Assembly: GCA_050945815.1 (NCBI GenBank)
Contig: JBMNTQ010000040.1
Coordinates: 1 to 13,208, forward strand
DNA length: 13,208 nt
Reading direction: 5' to 3'
Origin: JBMNTQ01 sp050945815
GTDB lineage: Bacteria; Bacillota; Clostridia; Christensenellales; JBMNTQ01
The notes beneath the pieces are model-generated. The model was not told the origin of the DNA, did not search any database, and saw nothing but the letters and a program-made list of their open reading frames with translations. A program made the position numbers and the translations under genes. Below, one piece after another: positions 7,198 to 13,208 of the stretch (position 1 is the first letter of the stretch; every line of letters starts with the position of its first letter).

Positions 7198-7230
7198 TCT
7201 AATTATTTTGCGTAAAAGGGAGTGGGAGAT

Positions 7231-8550
7231 ATGGCAACGATGTGGAGCGGAAAAAACGGGGGGCTGCATACGCGGCAGATGTTGTTTGATTTGAGCAGAC
7301 TAACGCTTTTTGACGAGTTGTCGGGTAGTTCTCCTATGATTGCGCTAAACGGCTTGTTGGAGAGCTGCGTGGAGGAGGAGCCGGAGCGTGCCGGTCGGTT
7401 TTTTCACCAGATGACGGCGGCGCTGCACGAGACGCCCAGCCGGCGCTTGACTGGAGGGTTGTTGCAGGATTGGATTTTATACTATGTTTTAGAGGTGGAA
7501 AACCTGTTTTCCAAGTGTGCGGCGGCGCAGAAATGGGATATGGTTTTATATGAAGCTTTGAAGGTGGACTTGGGCATACTGGCCGGCCTGTTTCAGGTGA
7601 GTGATGAGGACATCAAGGACACCATCAGTCTTTTGACTAAGGTGCGCAAGCAGGAGGGGCCTCTGTCTGGGGTGGTGTGGAACGGCGATAAGGTGGCCAG
7701 CGTAAACCCGCATCGCAAGCTTGTTTCGGACATACAGCCGAACCTGAACCTTACATGGTGGAGCAAATGGACCTATGAACTCGAGCCTGTGGATGAGGCC
7801 GACCGGGATACTTTACGAACCATGGCCGCGATGTTTTGCCGGGAGAAGGAGTGGAGCACTCTTGCGGACGAGCTTTGGCAGTTTCACGGCATTTGCGGCT
7901 GCGGTGACTTTGTGCGGTATCGGTTTTTCTCGTTTGAGGGAAACCTACACCCGGTTGTAGCTCCATCAGGCCTGGATTTGTCTGATCTTTACGGCTTTGA
8001 GAGCCACAAGCAGATGTTGATAAAAAATATGCTGCAATTCGTCAACTCTCAGCCGCATCAGCATGTGTTGGTGTTTGGGAAAGACGGCATAGGCAAGACC
8101 ACATTATCTATGGCGTTGATGGGGGGTGCTATTTCCACGCTGCGGGTGGTGTTGATGAGCGGCGGCATGGACACCCGGCAATATCTGGACCTGTTGCAGA
8201 CGCTGGCCCAGCAGCCGTTAAAATTTATACTTTTCTTCGACGACTATGAGTTTAGTCCGTCGGATTACTCCGCTTTACGGCGGGCGTTGGGGGTTGTGGG
8301 TTGTCCGAATATTATGCTGTATGCAACGGCGCGGCAGGCACCGTTTGCTTCCCTTTTTACCTTGAATGTGGAGTTGGAGCCTTTAGCCAAGGACCAGTTT
8401 GTGGAAATGGTTTCCTTTATTTTAAACAAGAAGGGCATCAGTATGCGCCGCGACCGGATCGCCCGCAATTACTGTGCTGATATTCCTGAGAAGAGCACCA
8501 GCCGCATGGCGGAGGCTGTGGCTGCGACCATTGTTCTGGAAAATACCTGA
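7231..8550 (+). CDS. DUF815-type AAA ATPase
   Basis: A 439-residue protein whose C-terminal half is a P-loop ATPase resembling DUF815, a conserved AAA-type family of unknown function. Walker A is GKDGIGKT (residues 283-290) and Walker B is FILFFDD (332-338), within the stretch KFILFFDDYEFSPSDYSALR that resembles the DUF815 FILFxDDLSF region. YGFESHKQMLIKNM (254-267) matches the family's entry helix before the P-loop. After strand 4 (IMLYATARQ) the usual longer family insert ending in SDRFGL is shortened. The N-terminal 250 residues are alpha-helical and poorly conserved. The ATG at 7231 is chosen because GGGAG elements precede it; a GTG nine bases earlier is less likely. It lies 33 bases after the glycosyltransferase and 17 before the dehydrogenase, so it is probably in the same operon. 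Confidence 0.87.
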   Translation: MATMWSGKNGGLHTRQMLFDLSRLTLFDELSGSSPMIALNGLLESCVEEEPERAGRFFHQMTAALHETPSRRLTGGLLQDWILYYVLEVENLFSKCAAAQKWDMVLYEALKVDLGILAGLFQVSDEDIKDTISLLTKVRKQEGPLSGVVWNGDKVASVNPHRKLVSDIQPNLNLTWWSKWTYELEPVDEADRDTLRTMAAMFCREKEWSTLADELWQFHGICGCGDFVRYRFFSFEGNLHPVVAPSGLDLSDLYGFESHKQMLIKNMLQFVNSQPHQHVLVFGKDGIGKTTLSMALMGGAISTLRVVLMSGGMDTRQYLDLLQTLAQQPLKFILFFDDYEFSPSDYSALRRALGVVGCPNIMLYATARQAPFASLFTLNVELEPLAKDQFVEMVSFILNKKGISMRRDRIARNYCADIPEKSTSRMAEAVAATIVLENT

Positions 8551-8567
8551 GGCGGGCGGGAAACAGC

Positions 8568-9812
8568 ATGAAAAGCAAAGCGCTGCGTATGTATGGAAAG
8601 AATGATCTTCGGCTGGAGGAGTTTCCCTTGCCGCCCCTGGGCCGGGAGGAAATCCTGGTAGAGGTGGTGTGCAACAGCGTCTGCATGTCGGATTATAAGG
8701 CTGCGATTTTGGGCAGCGAGCATAAAAAGGTTCCTAAAGATATCGGGCAGAACCCTGTGATTATCGGGCATGAGCTGTCGGGCAGGGTGTGTGAGGTGGG
8801 GAGGTATTGGCAGGATCGGTATGAGCCGGGGGAACGGGTTTGTGTGCAGCCGGCTTTTGACCCGGAAAACAGGAACAAAGTGCCGGGATATTCATATCAT
8901 TATTTTGGCGGGAATGCGACATTCGTCATTGTGCCGGGAGAGATTATCCATGCGGGATGTTTGTTGACGTTCGAGGGGCCTTATTATTTCGGCAGCCTGG
9001 CGGAGCCGCTGAGCTGTATCATTGGTGCGTTTCACGCCCAATATCATAGGCGGCGAGGGACCTATGCCCATGAGATGGGCATAAAAAGCGGCGGGGCGGC
9101 TGCCATACTGGGCGGCGCTGGGCCGATGGGCTTGGGGGCTGTGGGCTACGCCTTGTTCGGGCCTGTGCAGCCAAGGGTTTTGTGCGTGACCGACACCGAC
9201 CGTGCGCGGCTGGCGCGGCTGGAGGAACGATATCCTCGATCACTGGCCCGGGATCGGGGTGTTTCTTTGGAGACAGTTTGGGCGCCGGCGGACACGCGGC
9301 GATTGATGCAATATGCGCCGCAGGGATATGACGATGTGTTTGTGATGGGCGCTTCGAAGGAGATGGTGCGGCAGGCAGATGAGATGCTGGGGGAGGACGG
9401 TTGCTTGAATTTCTTTGCAGGGCCTACGCAGCAGGATTTTTCTGCGCCGCTGAATTTTTATCGTGTGCATTATTACGGGACACATATTGCGGGGACCAGC
9501 GGCGGCAACCGGGAGGATATGCAGGAGGCATTGGAGCTGATGCAGGGTGGTTTGTGGGATCCTTCTTGTATGGTGACGCACATCGGCGGATTGAGCTACT
9601 CTGCCGAGACGACGCTGAGCTTGCCGTTTTTGCCCGGGGGGAAGAAGCTTTTGTATATGCGAAAGGATATGCCTTGTATACCCATCGACGAGATGGCGGC
9701 ATCGCCGGAGGTTTACGGTGAGGCGTTGTCTAGGGTTTTGCACCGCAACCGCAATACATGGAGCGCCCAGGCGGAGGAGATTTTCCTGAAGCATCCGGGG
9801 GAATGGCTTTAA
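8568..9812 (+). CDS. Zinc-type medium-chain dehydrogenase, L-sorbose-1-phosphate reductase-like
   Basis: A 414-residue medium-chain dehydrogenase/reductase resembling SorE, which reduces L-sorbose 1-phosphate to glucitol 6-phosphate. Visible features are a catalytic-domain start (PPLGREEILVEV, 22-33), likely zinc ligands C39, H68-E69 (GHE) and E146, and the family signature PGYSYHYFGGNATF (106-119). The Rossmann glycine loop is GGAGPMG (182-188), with D209 at the end of strand 2, which favours NAD over NADP. The four-cysteine structural zinc lobe of classical alcohol dehydrogenases is absent, as in SorE-like members. The start has only a weak GGCGGG ribosome site, 17 bases after the ATPase stop. 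No sorbose transporter or PTS gene is in the window, so the true substrate may be another sugar phosphate or polyol. Confidence 0.88.
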   Translation: MKSKALRMYGKNDLRLEEFPLPPLGREEILVEVVCNSVCMSDYKAAILGSEHKKVPKDIGQNPVIIGHELSGRVCEVGRYWQDRYEPGERVCVQPAFDPENRNKVPGYSYHYFGGNATFVIVPGEIIHAGCLLTFEGPYYFGSLAEPLSCIIGAFHAQYHRRRGTYAHEMGIKSGGAAAILGGAGPMGLGAVGYALFGPVQPRVLCVTDTDRARLARLEERYPRSLARDRGVSLETVWAPADTRRLMQYAPQGYDDVFVMGASKEMVRQADEMLGEDGCLNFFAGPTQQDFSAPLNFYRVHYYGTHIAGTSGGNREDMQEALELMQGGLWDPSCMVTHIGGLSYSAETTLSLPFLPGGKKLLYMRKDMPCIPIDEMAASPEVYGEALSRVLHRNRNTWSAQAEEIFLKHPGEWL

Positions 9813-9823
9813 GACGGGCTTGG

Positions 9824-9852
9824 TTGACAACTGGAAGCTTAGAGATTATACT
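9824..9852 (+). promoter_or_regulatory. Consensus sigma-A promoter of the cysE-cysS leader
   Basis: TTGACA (9824-9829), a 17-base spacer, and TATACT (9847-9852). The -35 begins 12 bases after the dehydrogenase stop codon. The near-perfect match suggests strong constitutive initiation, with control exerted by the T-box downstream. Confidence 0.88.
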
Positions 9853-9858
9853 GATAAA

Positions 9859-10110
9859 GTCAGAGGCGCTAATAGGCAAAAAGAGTAGCGGTTTTTTCCT
9901 CGTCAGAGAGGGGCATGCCATGGGCTGGAAGCTGTCCCGGAGGAAGAATTGTGAAGGTGCGTTTGCCGACGCCCGGGCTGTGAAACGATGAGTAGCAGCT
10001 TGCGTTTGGCCGCGTTATAGGCTTGATAGAGGGGGCAGTTCTTGCCAAGCAGAATGGGACCGCGGACGTTTTTCGTTTCTGTAAGTATGGAATGGAAGGC
10101 GTTTTTTATT
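9859..10110 (+). promoter_or_regulatory. T-box riboswitch leader of cysE-cysS (tRNA-Cys, specifier TGC)
   Basis: This leader fills the roughly 320-base gap between the dehydrogenase and cysE, where no protein gene is evident. Stem I closes with GGCAAA (9875-9880) against TTTGCC (9962-9967). AGTA (9884-9887) lies on the 5' side. GAAGG then TGC (9958-9960, a Cys codon) and a G lie on the 3' side, the layout of a specifier loop. The distal part has CAGAGAGGGG and GGCTGGAAG (9904-9932), typical of Stem I apical loops. The T-box core is AGAATGGGACCGCGG (10051-10065), a variant of the usual AGGGTGGNACCGCG. CAGAA before the bulge can pair with TTCTG (10077-10081) to form the antiterminator. tRNA-Cys T-box control of cysE-cysS is established in Bacillus subtilis. 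Confidence 0.93.
10067..10110 (+). terminator. T-box regulated intrinsic terminator before cysE
   Basis: Arm CGTTTTTCGTTTC (10067-10079) pairs with GGAATGGAAGGCG (10089-10101) over 13 consecutive positions, five of them G-U, around a nine-base loop, then TTTTTT. The 5' arm overlaps the antiterminator strand TTCTG, giving the mutually exclusive switch. Confidence 0.85.
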
Positions 10111-10132
10111 TACTTTTTTGGGGTGAACATCA

Positions 10133-10897
10133 TTGTTTAAAAAACTGAGAAATGATATTAAAGTTGTTTTGGAGAGGGACCCGGCGGCACGTAACTGGTT
10201 GGAGGTTATGTTGTGTTATCCTGGATTTAAGGCGATACGCTCTCACCGGGTGGCGCATTTTTTCTATCGGCACAACTTAAAGCTGTTGGCGCGCCTAGTT
10301 TCCCATTGGTCGCGATTTTGGACCGGCGTGGAGATTCATCCCGGCGCACAGCTTTCAGAAGGCGTATTTATTGACCATGGGATGGGTGTGGTGATTGGGG
10401 AGACTGCGCAGGTGGGCAGGAATGTGACGATCTACCAAGGTGTGGTGCTGGGTGGCACCGGGAAAGAGACCGGCAAGCGGCATCCGACCATCGAGGAAAA
10501 TGTGATGATATCTGCGGGTGCCAGCGTATTGGGTCCGTTTAAAGTGGGGAAAGGCAGCAAGATCGGCGCGGGGGCTGTGGTTTTAGAGGAGGTTCCCCCT
10601 TTTTCTACTGTGGTGGGGGTGCCGGGCCGGGTGGTGCGCCGAGGCGGCGATTGCGAGGGACTGCGGCAGAGGGACCCTGTGTGTTTGGAGGATCCGAACC
10701 GGAAGCCGCCATGCATGATCGGCGACTGCATACATCCCGAGGGGGCGGCCTGCGGGCATTGCAAAGGCGCCCGGCTGGAGGAGCAGGACATGGATCAAGT
10801 TCATCTGCCTGACCCGATTATGAGTCATTTGTCAGAATTGGAGTATAGGATCAGCGAACTGGAAAAAAGGCAAAAGAACGACGAGGAGAGTGCGTAG
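10133..10897 (+). CDS. cysE: Serine O-acetyltransferase with a Cys-rich insertion
   Basis: Acetylates L-serine with acetyl-CoA to O-acetylserine, the first step of cysteine synthesis. Residues 1-60 are the helical N-terminal domain of the shorter Bacillus-type enzyme, followed by a left-handed beta-helix of hexapeptide repeats (about 65-167). Catalytic residues are D81-H82 in IDHGMGVVIGET and H117 in KRHPTI; GGTGKETGKRHP (107-118) is the family signature. An unusual segment of about 50 residues (172-222) carries six cysteines (174, 184, 194, 199, 207, 210). It sits between the beta-helix and the usual LPDP motif (225-228), which is followed by a C-terminal coiled coil. Translation probably starts at TTG: GGGGTGA lies six bases upstream and the family N terminus MFKKLRNDI begins there. 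It is controlled by the cysteine T-box and nearly abuts cysS. Confidence 0.95.
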   Translation: MFKKLRNDIKVVLERDPAARNWLEVMLCYPGFKAIRSHRVAHFFYRHNLKLLARLVSHWSRFWTGVEIHPGAQLSEGVFIDHGMGVVIGETAQVGRNVTIYQGVVLGGTGKETGKRHPTIEENVMISAGASVLGPFKVGKGSKIGAGAVVLEEVPPFSTVVGVPGRVVRRGGDCEGLRQRDPVCLEDPNRKPPCMIGDCIHPEGAACGHCKGARLEEQDMDQVHLPDPIMSHLSELEYRISELEKRQKNDEESA

Positions 10898-10899
10898 AC

Positions 10900-12291
10900 A
10901 TGCAAATATTCAATACTATGAGCAGAAGAAAAGAAGAGTTTGTTCCTGTGCAGGAGGGGAAAGTGGGCATATATGCCTGTGGCCCCACTGTGTATAATTA
11001 TTTTCATATTGGAAATGCCCGGCCTTTCATTATTTTCGATACCCTTCGGCGGTATTTGGAATTTCGGGGCTATGAGGTGACTTTTGTACAGAATTTTACA
11101 GATATTGACGATAAGATGATCAATAAGGCGGCGGAGGAGGGTATTGAGGTTTGCCAGTTGGCGGATCAGTATATTCAGGCGTACTATGAGGATGCGGATG
11201 CGTTGGGAATTCGGCGGGCAGACATGAATCCGCGGGCTACGGAGCATATTGGCGAAATTGTTTCTCTGATTGACAAATTGCTGAAAAAAGGGCATGCTTA
11301 TGAGAGTGATGGCGACGTTTATTACAGTGTGGAGAGCTTTCCGGACTATGGTAAGCTTTCCGGTCAGCCGTTGGAGAACCTGGAGGCTGGCGCACGGATA
11401 GAGCCGGGTGTGGGCAAGCGTCATCCGATGGATTTTGCGCTGTGGAAGGCGCAAAAACCCGGCGAACCGGCTTGGGACAGCCCATGGGGGTCGGGCCGGC
11501 CGGGCTGGCATATCGAATGCAGCGCTATGGCCAGCCATTATTTGGGGGAGACCTTTGATATCCATGGCGGCGGACAGGACCTGATTTTTCCGCATCATGA
11601 AAACGAGATTGCCCAGAGTGAGGGTGCATGCGGGAAAACTTTTGCTAAATATTGGATGCACAACGGTTATATTAATGTCGATAATCGAAAGATGTCGAAA
11701 TCCGTGGGTAATTTTTTTACCGTGCGGGATATCGCCAAGGAGTTTGACCTGGAAGTGGTGCGGTTCTTTATGTTGTCCGGTCACTACAGAAGCCCCATTA
11801 ACTTCAGCCGCGAGCTTTTGCAGCAGGCAGAGAGTGCGTTGGAGCGCTTGCAGAATGCCCGGGATAATATGGAGTTTATGATCCGGAACGGGGAAGAGGG
11901 GGAGGCACCTGAGAGTGCGCACTATAGAGAGAGCCTGAGAGACTATGAACGGGAATTTATTGCGGCGATGGACGACGACCTCAATACCGCCGATGCGATC
12001 GGCGTTTTATTTGAACTGGTGAGGCACGCCAATACCTATTTGACACAAACGCCCAAGAAGAGGGAGGCGGCCGAATCGTTGGTTATGCTGGAGCGGTTGT
12101 CCGGCGTGTTGGGGCTTTTGACAAAGAAAGAACAAGAGATTCCCCAGGAAATACTGGCCTTGGCGGAAAAACGCCAGCAGGCGCGGAAGGAGAAGGACTT
12201 TGCCCGGGCGGATGCCCTGCGTGATGAGATAGGCGAGAAAGGCTATATATTGGAGGATACACCGCAAGGCCCAAAACTGAAAAAGGCCTGA
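10900..12291 (+). CDS. cysS: Cysteinyl-tRNA synthetase
   Basis: Class I synthetase that charges tRNA-Cys in the cytoplasm; 463 residues is the normal length. The HIGH-type motif is HIGN (residues 36-39) and the KMSKS motif is at 264-268. The zinc site that recognises the cysteine thiol is visible as C27 (YACGPT), C207 (HIECS), H232 and E236 (PHHENE). The C-terminal half has the expected DALR-like helical bundle (AMDDDLNTADAIG) and a lysine-rich tail. The ATG follows the cysE stop by only two bases, with GAGGAG in the end of cysE, so translation is probably coupled. Together with cysE it links cysteine synthesis and charging under one tRNA-Cys sensor. Intact. Confidence 0.98.
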   Translation: MQIFNTMSRRKEEFVPVQEGKVGIYACGPTVYNYFHIGNARPFIIFDTLRRYLEFRGYEVTFVQNFTDIDDKMINKAAEEGIEVCQLADQYIQAYYEDADALGIRRADMNPRATEHIGEIVSLIDKLLKKGHAYESDGDVYYSVESFPDYGKLSGQPLENLEAGARIEPGVGKRHPMDFALWKAQKPGEPAWDSPWGSGRPGWHIECSAMASHYLGETFDIHGGGQDLIFPHHENEIAQSEGACGKTFAKYWMHNGYINVDNRKMSKSVGNFFTVRDIAKEFDLEVVRFFMLSGHYRSPINFSRELLQQAESALERLQNARDNMEFMIRNGEEGEAPESAHYRESLRDYEREFIAAMDDDLNTADAIGVLFELVRHANTYLTQTPKKREAAESLVMLERLSGVLGLLTKKEQEIPQEILALAEKRQQARKEKDFARADALRDEIGEKGYILEDTPQGPKLKKA

Positions 12292-12329
12292 GGGAGCGGG
12301 AATGATTTATGAAATAAGGGGGCATCGGA

Positions 12330-12647
12330 TTGGATTACGATAATATTTTTATTTTCTTCGAGGCTTTTGCAGCGCTTTACCTGCTGTATAACGCCATTGT
12401 AGGCAAAGGGAAAGCATATAACACTGATAATGTGATCCCTGAACAACGGGAGATTTATTGTAAAAAGCTGCGGGGGATTTACCTGATTTCCGGTATTTTG
12501 ATGGTAATTATGACGGTTTTGGATATTTTAACCACCCAGAATATCCTGACAAGCCGGGTTTTCTTCTTCTTGGGTATTGCTGCTTTGATTGGGTATTTGG
12601 TCTTTGCGATGATATCCTTGCGCAAGCATATGGTGAAAACTAAATAA
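12330..12647 (+). CDS. Small three-helix membrane protein, function unknown
   Basis: A 105-residue protein with three predicted membrane helices at about residues 6-24, 48-67 and 77-96, and a short basic tail (SLRKHMVKTK). The loop GKGKAYNTDNVIPEQREIYCKKLR (25-48) between helices 1 and 2 is charged and probably lies on one membrane face. I do not recognise a named family with confidence; a faint likeness to DUF3784-type small membrane proteins is only an impression. The start is taken as TTG at 12330 because AAGGGGG (12316-12322) lies seven bases upstream and no ATG occurs in frame before the first helix. It begins 38 bases after cysS with no terminator between, so it may be the third gene of that operon. 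Confidence 0.8.
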   Translation: MDYDNIFIFFEAFAALYLLYNAIVGKGKAYNTDNVIPEQREIYCKKLRGIYLISGILMVIMTVLDILTTQNILTSRVFFFLGIAALIGYLVFAMISLRKHMVKTK

Positions 12648-12675
12648 TGGCGGGAGAGGATTTGGGGGCGGTGGT

Positions 12676-13208
12676 TTGAAGGGCCTTTTTTACAAAGCGG
12701 GAGCGATAGCAGCCGGCTTATTAATCGTGCTGTTGGGTTTTGCCCTAATCGTTTACTGTGTGGGAACGGACAAGCAGGTTTATTACGCGGAGAACGTTAA
12801 GCTTGCTACTGCGCATAGAACCGGCATGAGCGAGGAGGACCTCGCTTTTGTGACGGATGCTGTTGTTGAGTATTTGCAGGGAGAAGGGGACCTGGATATT
12901 TCGGTGCGTATGGCCGGTGTGCAGCGCAGCGTATTCAACCAGAAAGAATTGAGCCACATGGTAGACGTGCAGGCGCTGTTTTTGGCGTTGCACCAGGGAA
13001 TATGGCTTTCAGGCGGCGTTTTGGCAGTGTTGCTTGCGGCGTATGGTGTCGTGTTTAAGAAAAAGGCGGGCGCAAAACTTTGCGGCTGCTTTTTAGCTGT
13101 GGTGATTTCTGTGGTGGCGCTGGCTGTGGCGCTAGGAATATGGGCTACGATTGATTTTACTACATTCTGGGATACGTTCCATGAGATATTCTTCACCAAC
13201 GATCTGTG
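12676..13208 (+). CDS. DUF1461 (TIGR01906-like) integral membrane protein, C terminus outside window
   Basis: 177 codons are visible before the right edge; the family is usually over 200 residues. A signal-anchor-like helix (residues 8-29) is followed by an extracytoplasmic segment containing the family features MSEEDL (51-56), DLDISVRMAGVQRSVFNQKELSHMVDVQALF (72-102), then helices at about 109-127 and 136-157, and FWDTFHEIFFTNDL at 164-177. The HMVDV and FHEIFFxND motifs are characteristic of DUF1461, whose function is unknown. TTG at 12676 is the best start: it precedes the first helix directly and follows a G-rich stretch (GGGGGCGG, 12664-12671); the first in-frame ATG (12826) would remove the helix. 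It begins 28 bases after the preceding membrane gene, so the two are probably co-transcribed. Confidence 0.85.
   Translation, partial: MKGLFYKAGAIAAGLLIVLLGFALIVYCVGTDKQVYYAENVKLATAHRTGMSEEDLAFVTDAVVEYLQGEGDLDISVRMAGVQRSVFNQKELSHMVDVQALFLALHQGIWLSGGVLAVLLAAYGVVFKKKAGAKLCGCFLAVVISVVALAVALGIWATIDFTTFWDTFHEIFFTNDL

Noticed and set aside
9758..9991. Plus-strand open frame of 77 codons spanning the end of the dehydrogenase and the T-box
   Set aside because: It overlaps the dehydrogenase end, the promoter and Stem I of the T-box, and has no family resemblance.
10825..11922. Long open frame (365 codons) on the minus strand opposite cysS
   Set aside because: It overlaps the intact CysRS gene completely; its translation shows no motif and reflects codon use on the other strand.
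1..13208. Search for CRISPR arrays, insertion sequences, integrases, att sites, tRNA or rRNA genes
   Set aside because: I saw no spaced direct repeats, transposase motifs, terminal inverted repeats or tRNA-like cloverleaf. The only repeats are those inside the small Cys/Gly-rich gene.

Overview
The window looks like a chromosomal housekeeping segment from a low-to-mid GC Firmicute of the class Clostridia. This is an inference from three things: two T-box riboswitches, strong AGGAGG-type ribosome binding sites with consensus sigma-A promoters, and protein families typical of gut Clostridia (SEC-C protein, stand-alone MurG, DUF815 ATPase, DUF1461 membrane protein). I see no rRNA, tRNA, CRISPR array, insertion sequence, integrase or phage gene. 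All base and residue statements come from reading the sequence; family names come from motif recognition without a database search.

Left part (1-3740). A partial glycyl-tRNA synthetase gene (glyS, minus strand, running off the left edge) is preceded by its own promoter and a glycine T-box leader with specifier GGC. Its promoter is back to back with the promoter of a tiny, internally duplicated Cys/Gly-rich protein, which ends at a perfect-palindrome terminator. Next, on the plus strand, are a eukaryotic-type NADP isocitrate dehydrogenase (icd) and a SEC-C zinc-motif protein, ending in a hairpin terminator.

Middle (3740-9812). A stand-alone murG lies on the minus strand, converging on the SEC-C gene. 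A divergent promoter region separates it from a four-gene plus-strand cluster: a TRM11-like methyltransferase, an MGDG-synthase/UgtP-like glycosyltransferase, a DUF815-type AAA ATPase, and an L-sorbose-1-phosphate-reductase-like (SorE-type) dehydrogenase. Gaps between these genes are short and I find no terminator between them.

Right part (9813-13208). A consensus promoter and a cysteine T-box (specifier TGC) control cysE-cysS: serine acetyltransferase followed by cysteinyl-tRNA synthetase. A small three-helix membrane protein and a partial DUF1461 membrane protein follow in the same direction. Both T-box loci couple uncharged tRNA to expression of the matching synthetase. The cysteine one also controls cysteine synthesis, as in the known Bacillus gltX-cysE-cysS locus.

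The least ordinary things are a six-cysteine insertion near the C terminus of CysE, the duplicated Cys/Gly-rich micropeptide beside glyS, a T-box with a shifted but compensated core sequence, and three successive TTG starts in the right-hand genes. I did not find convincing evidence of a wholly new multi-gene system.
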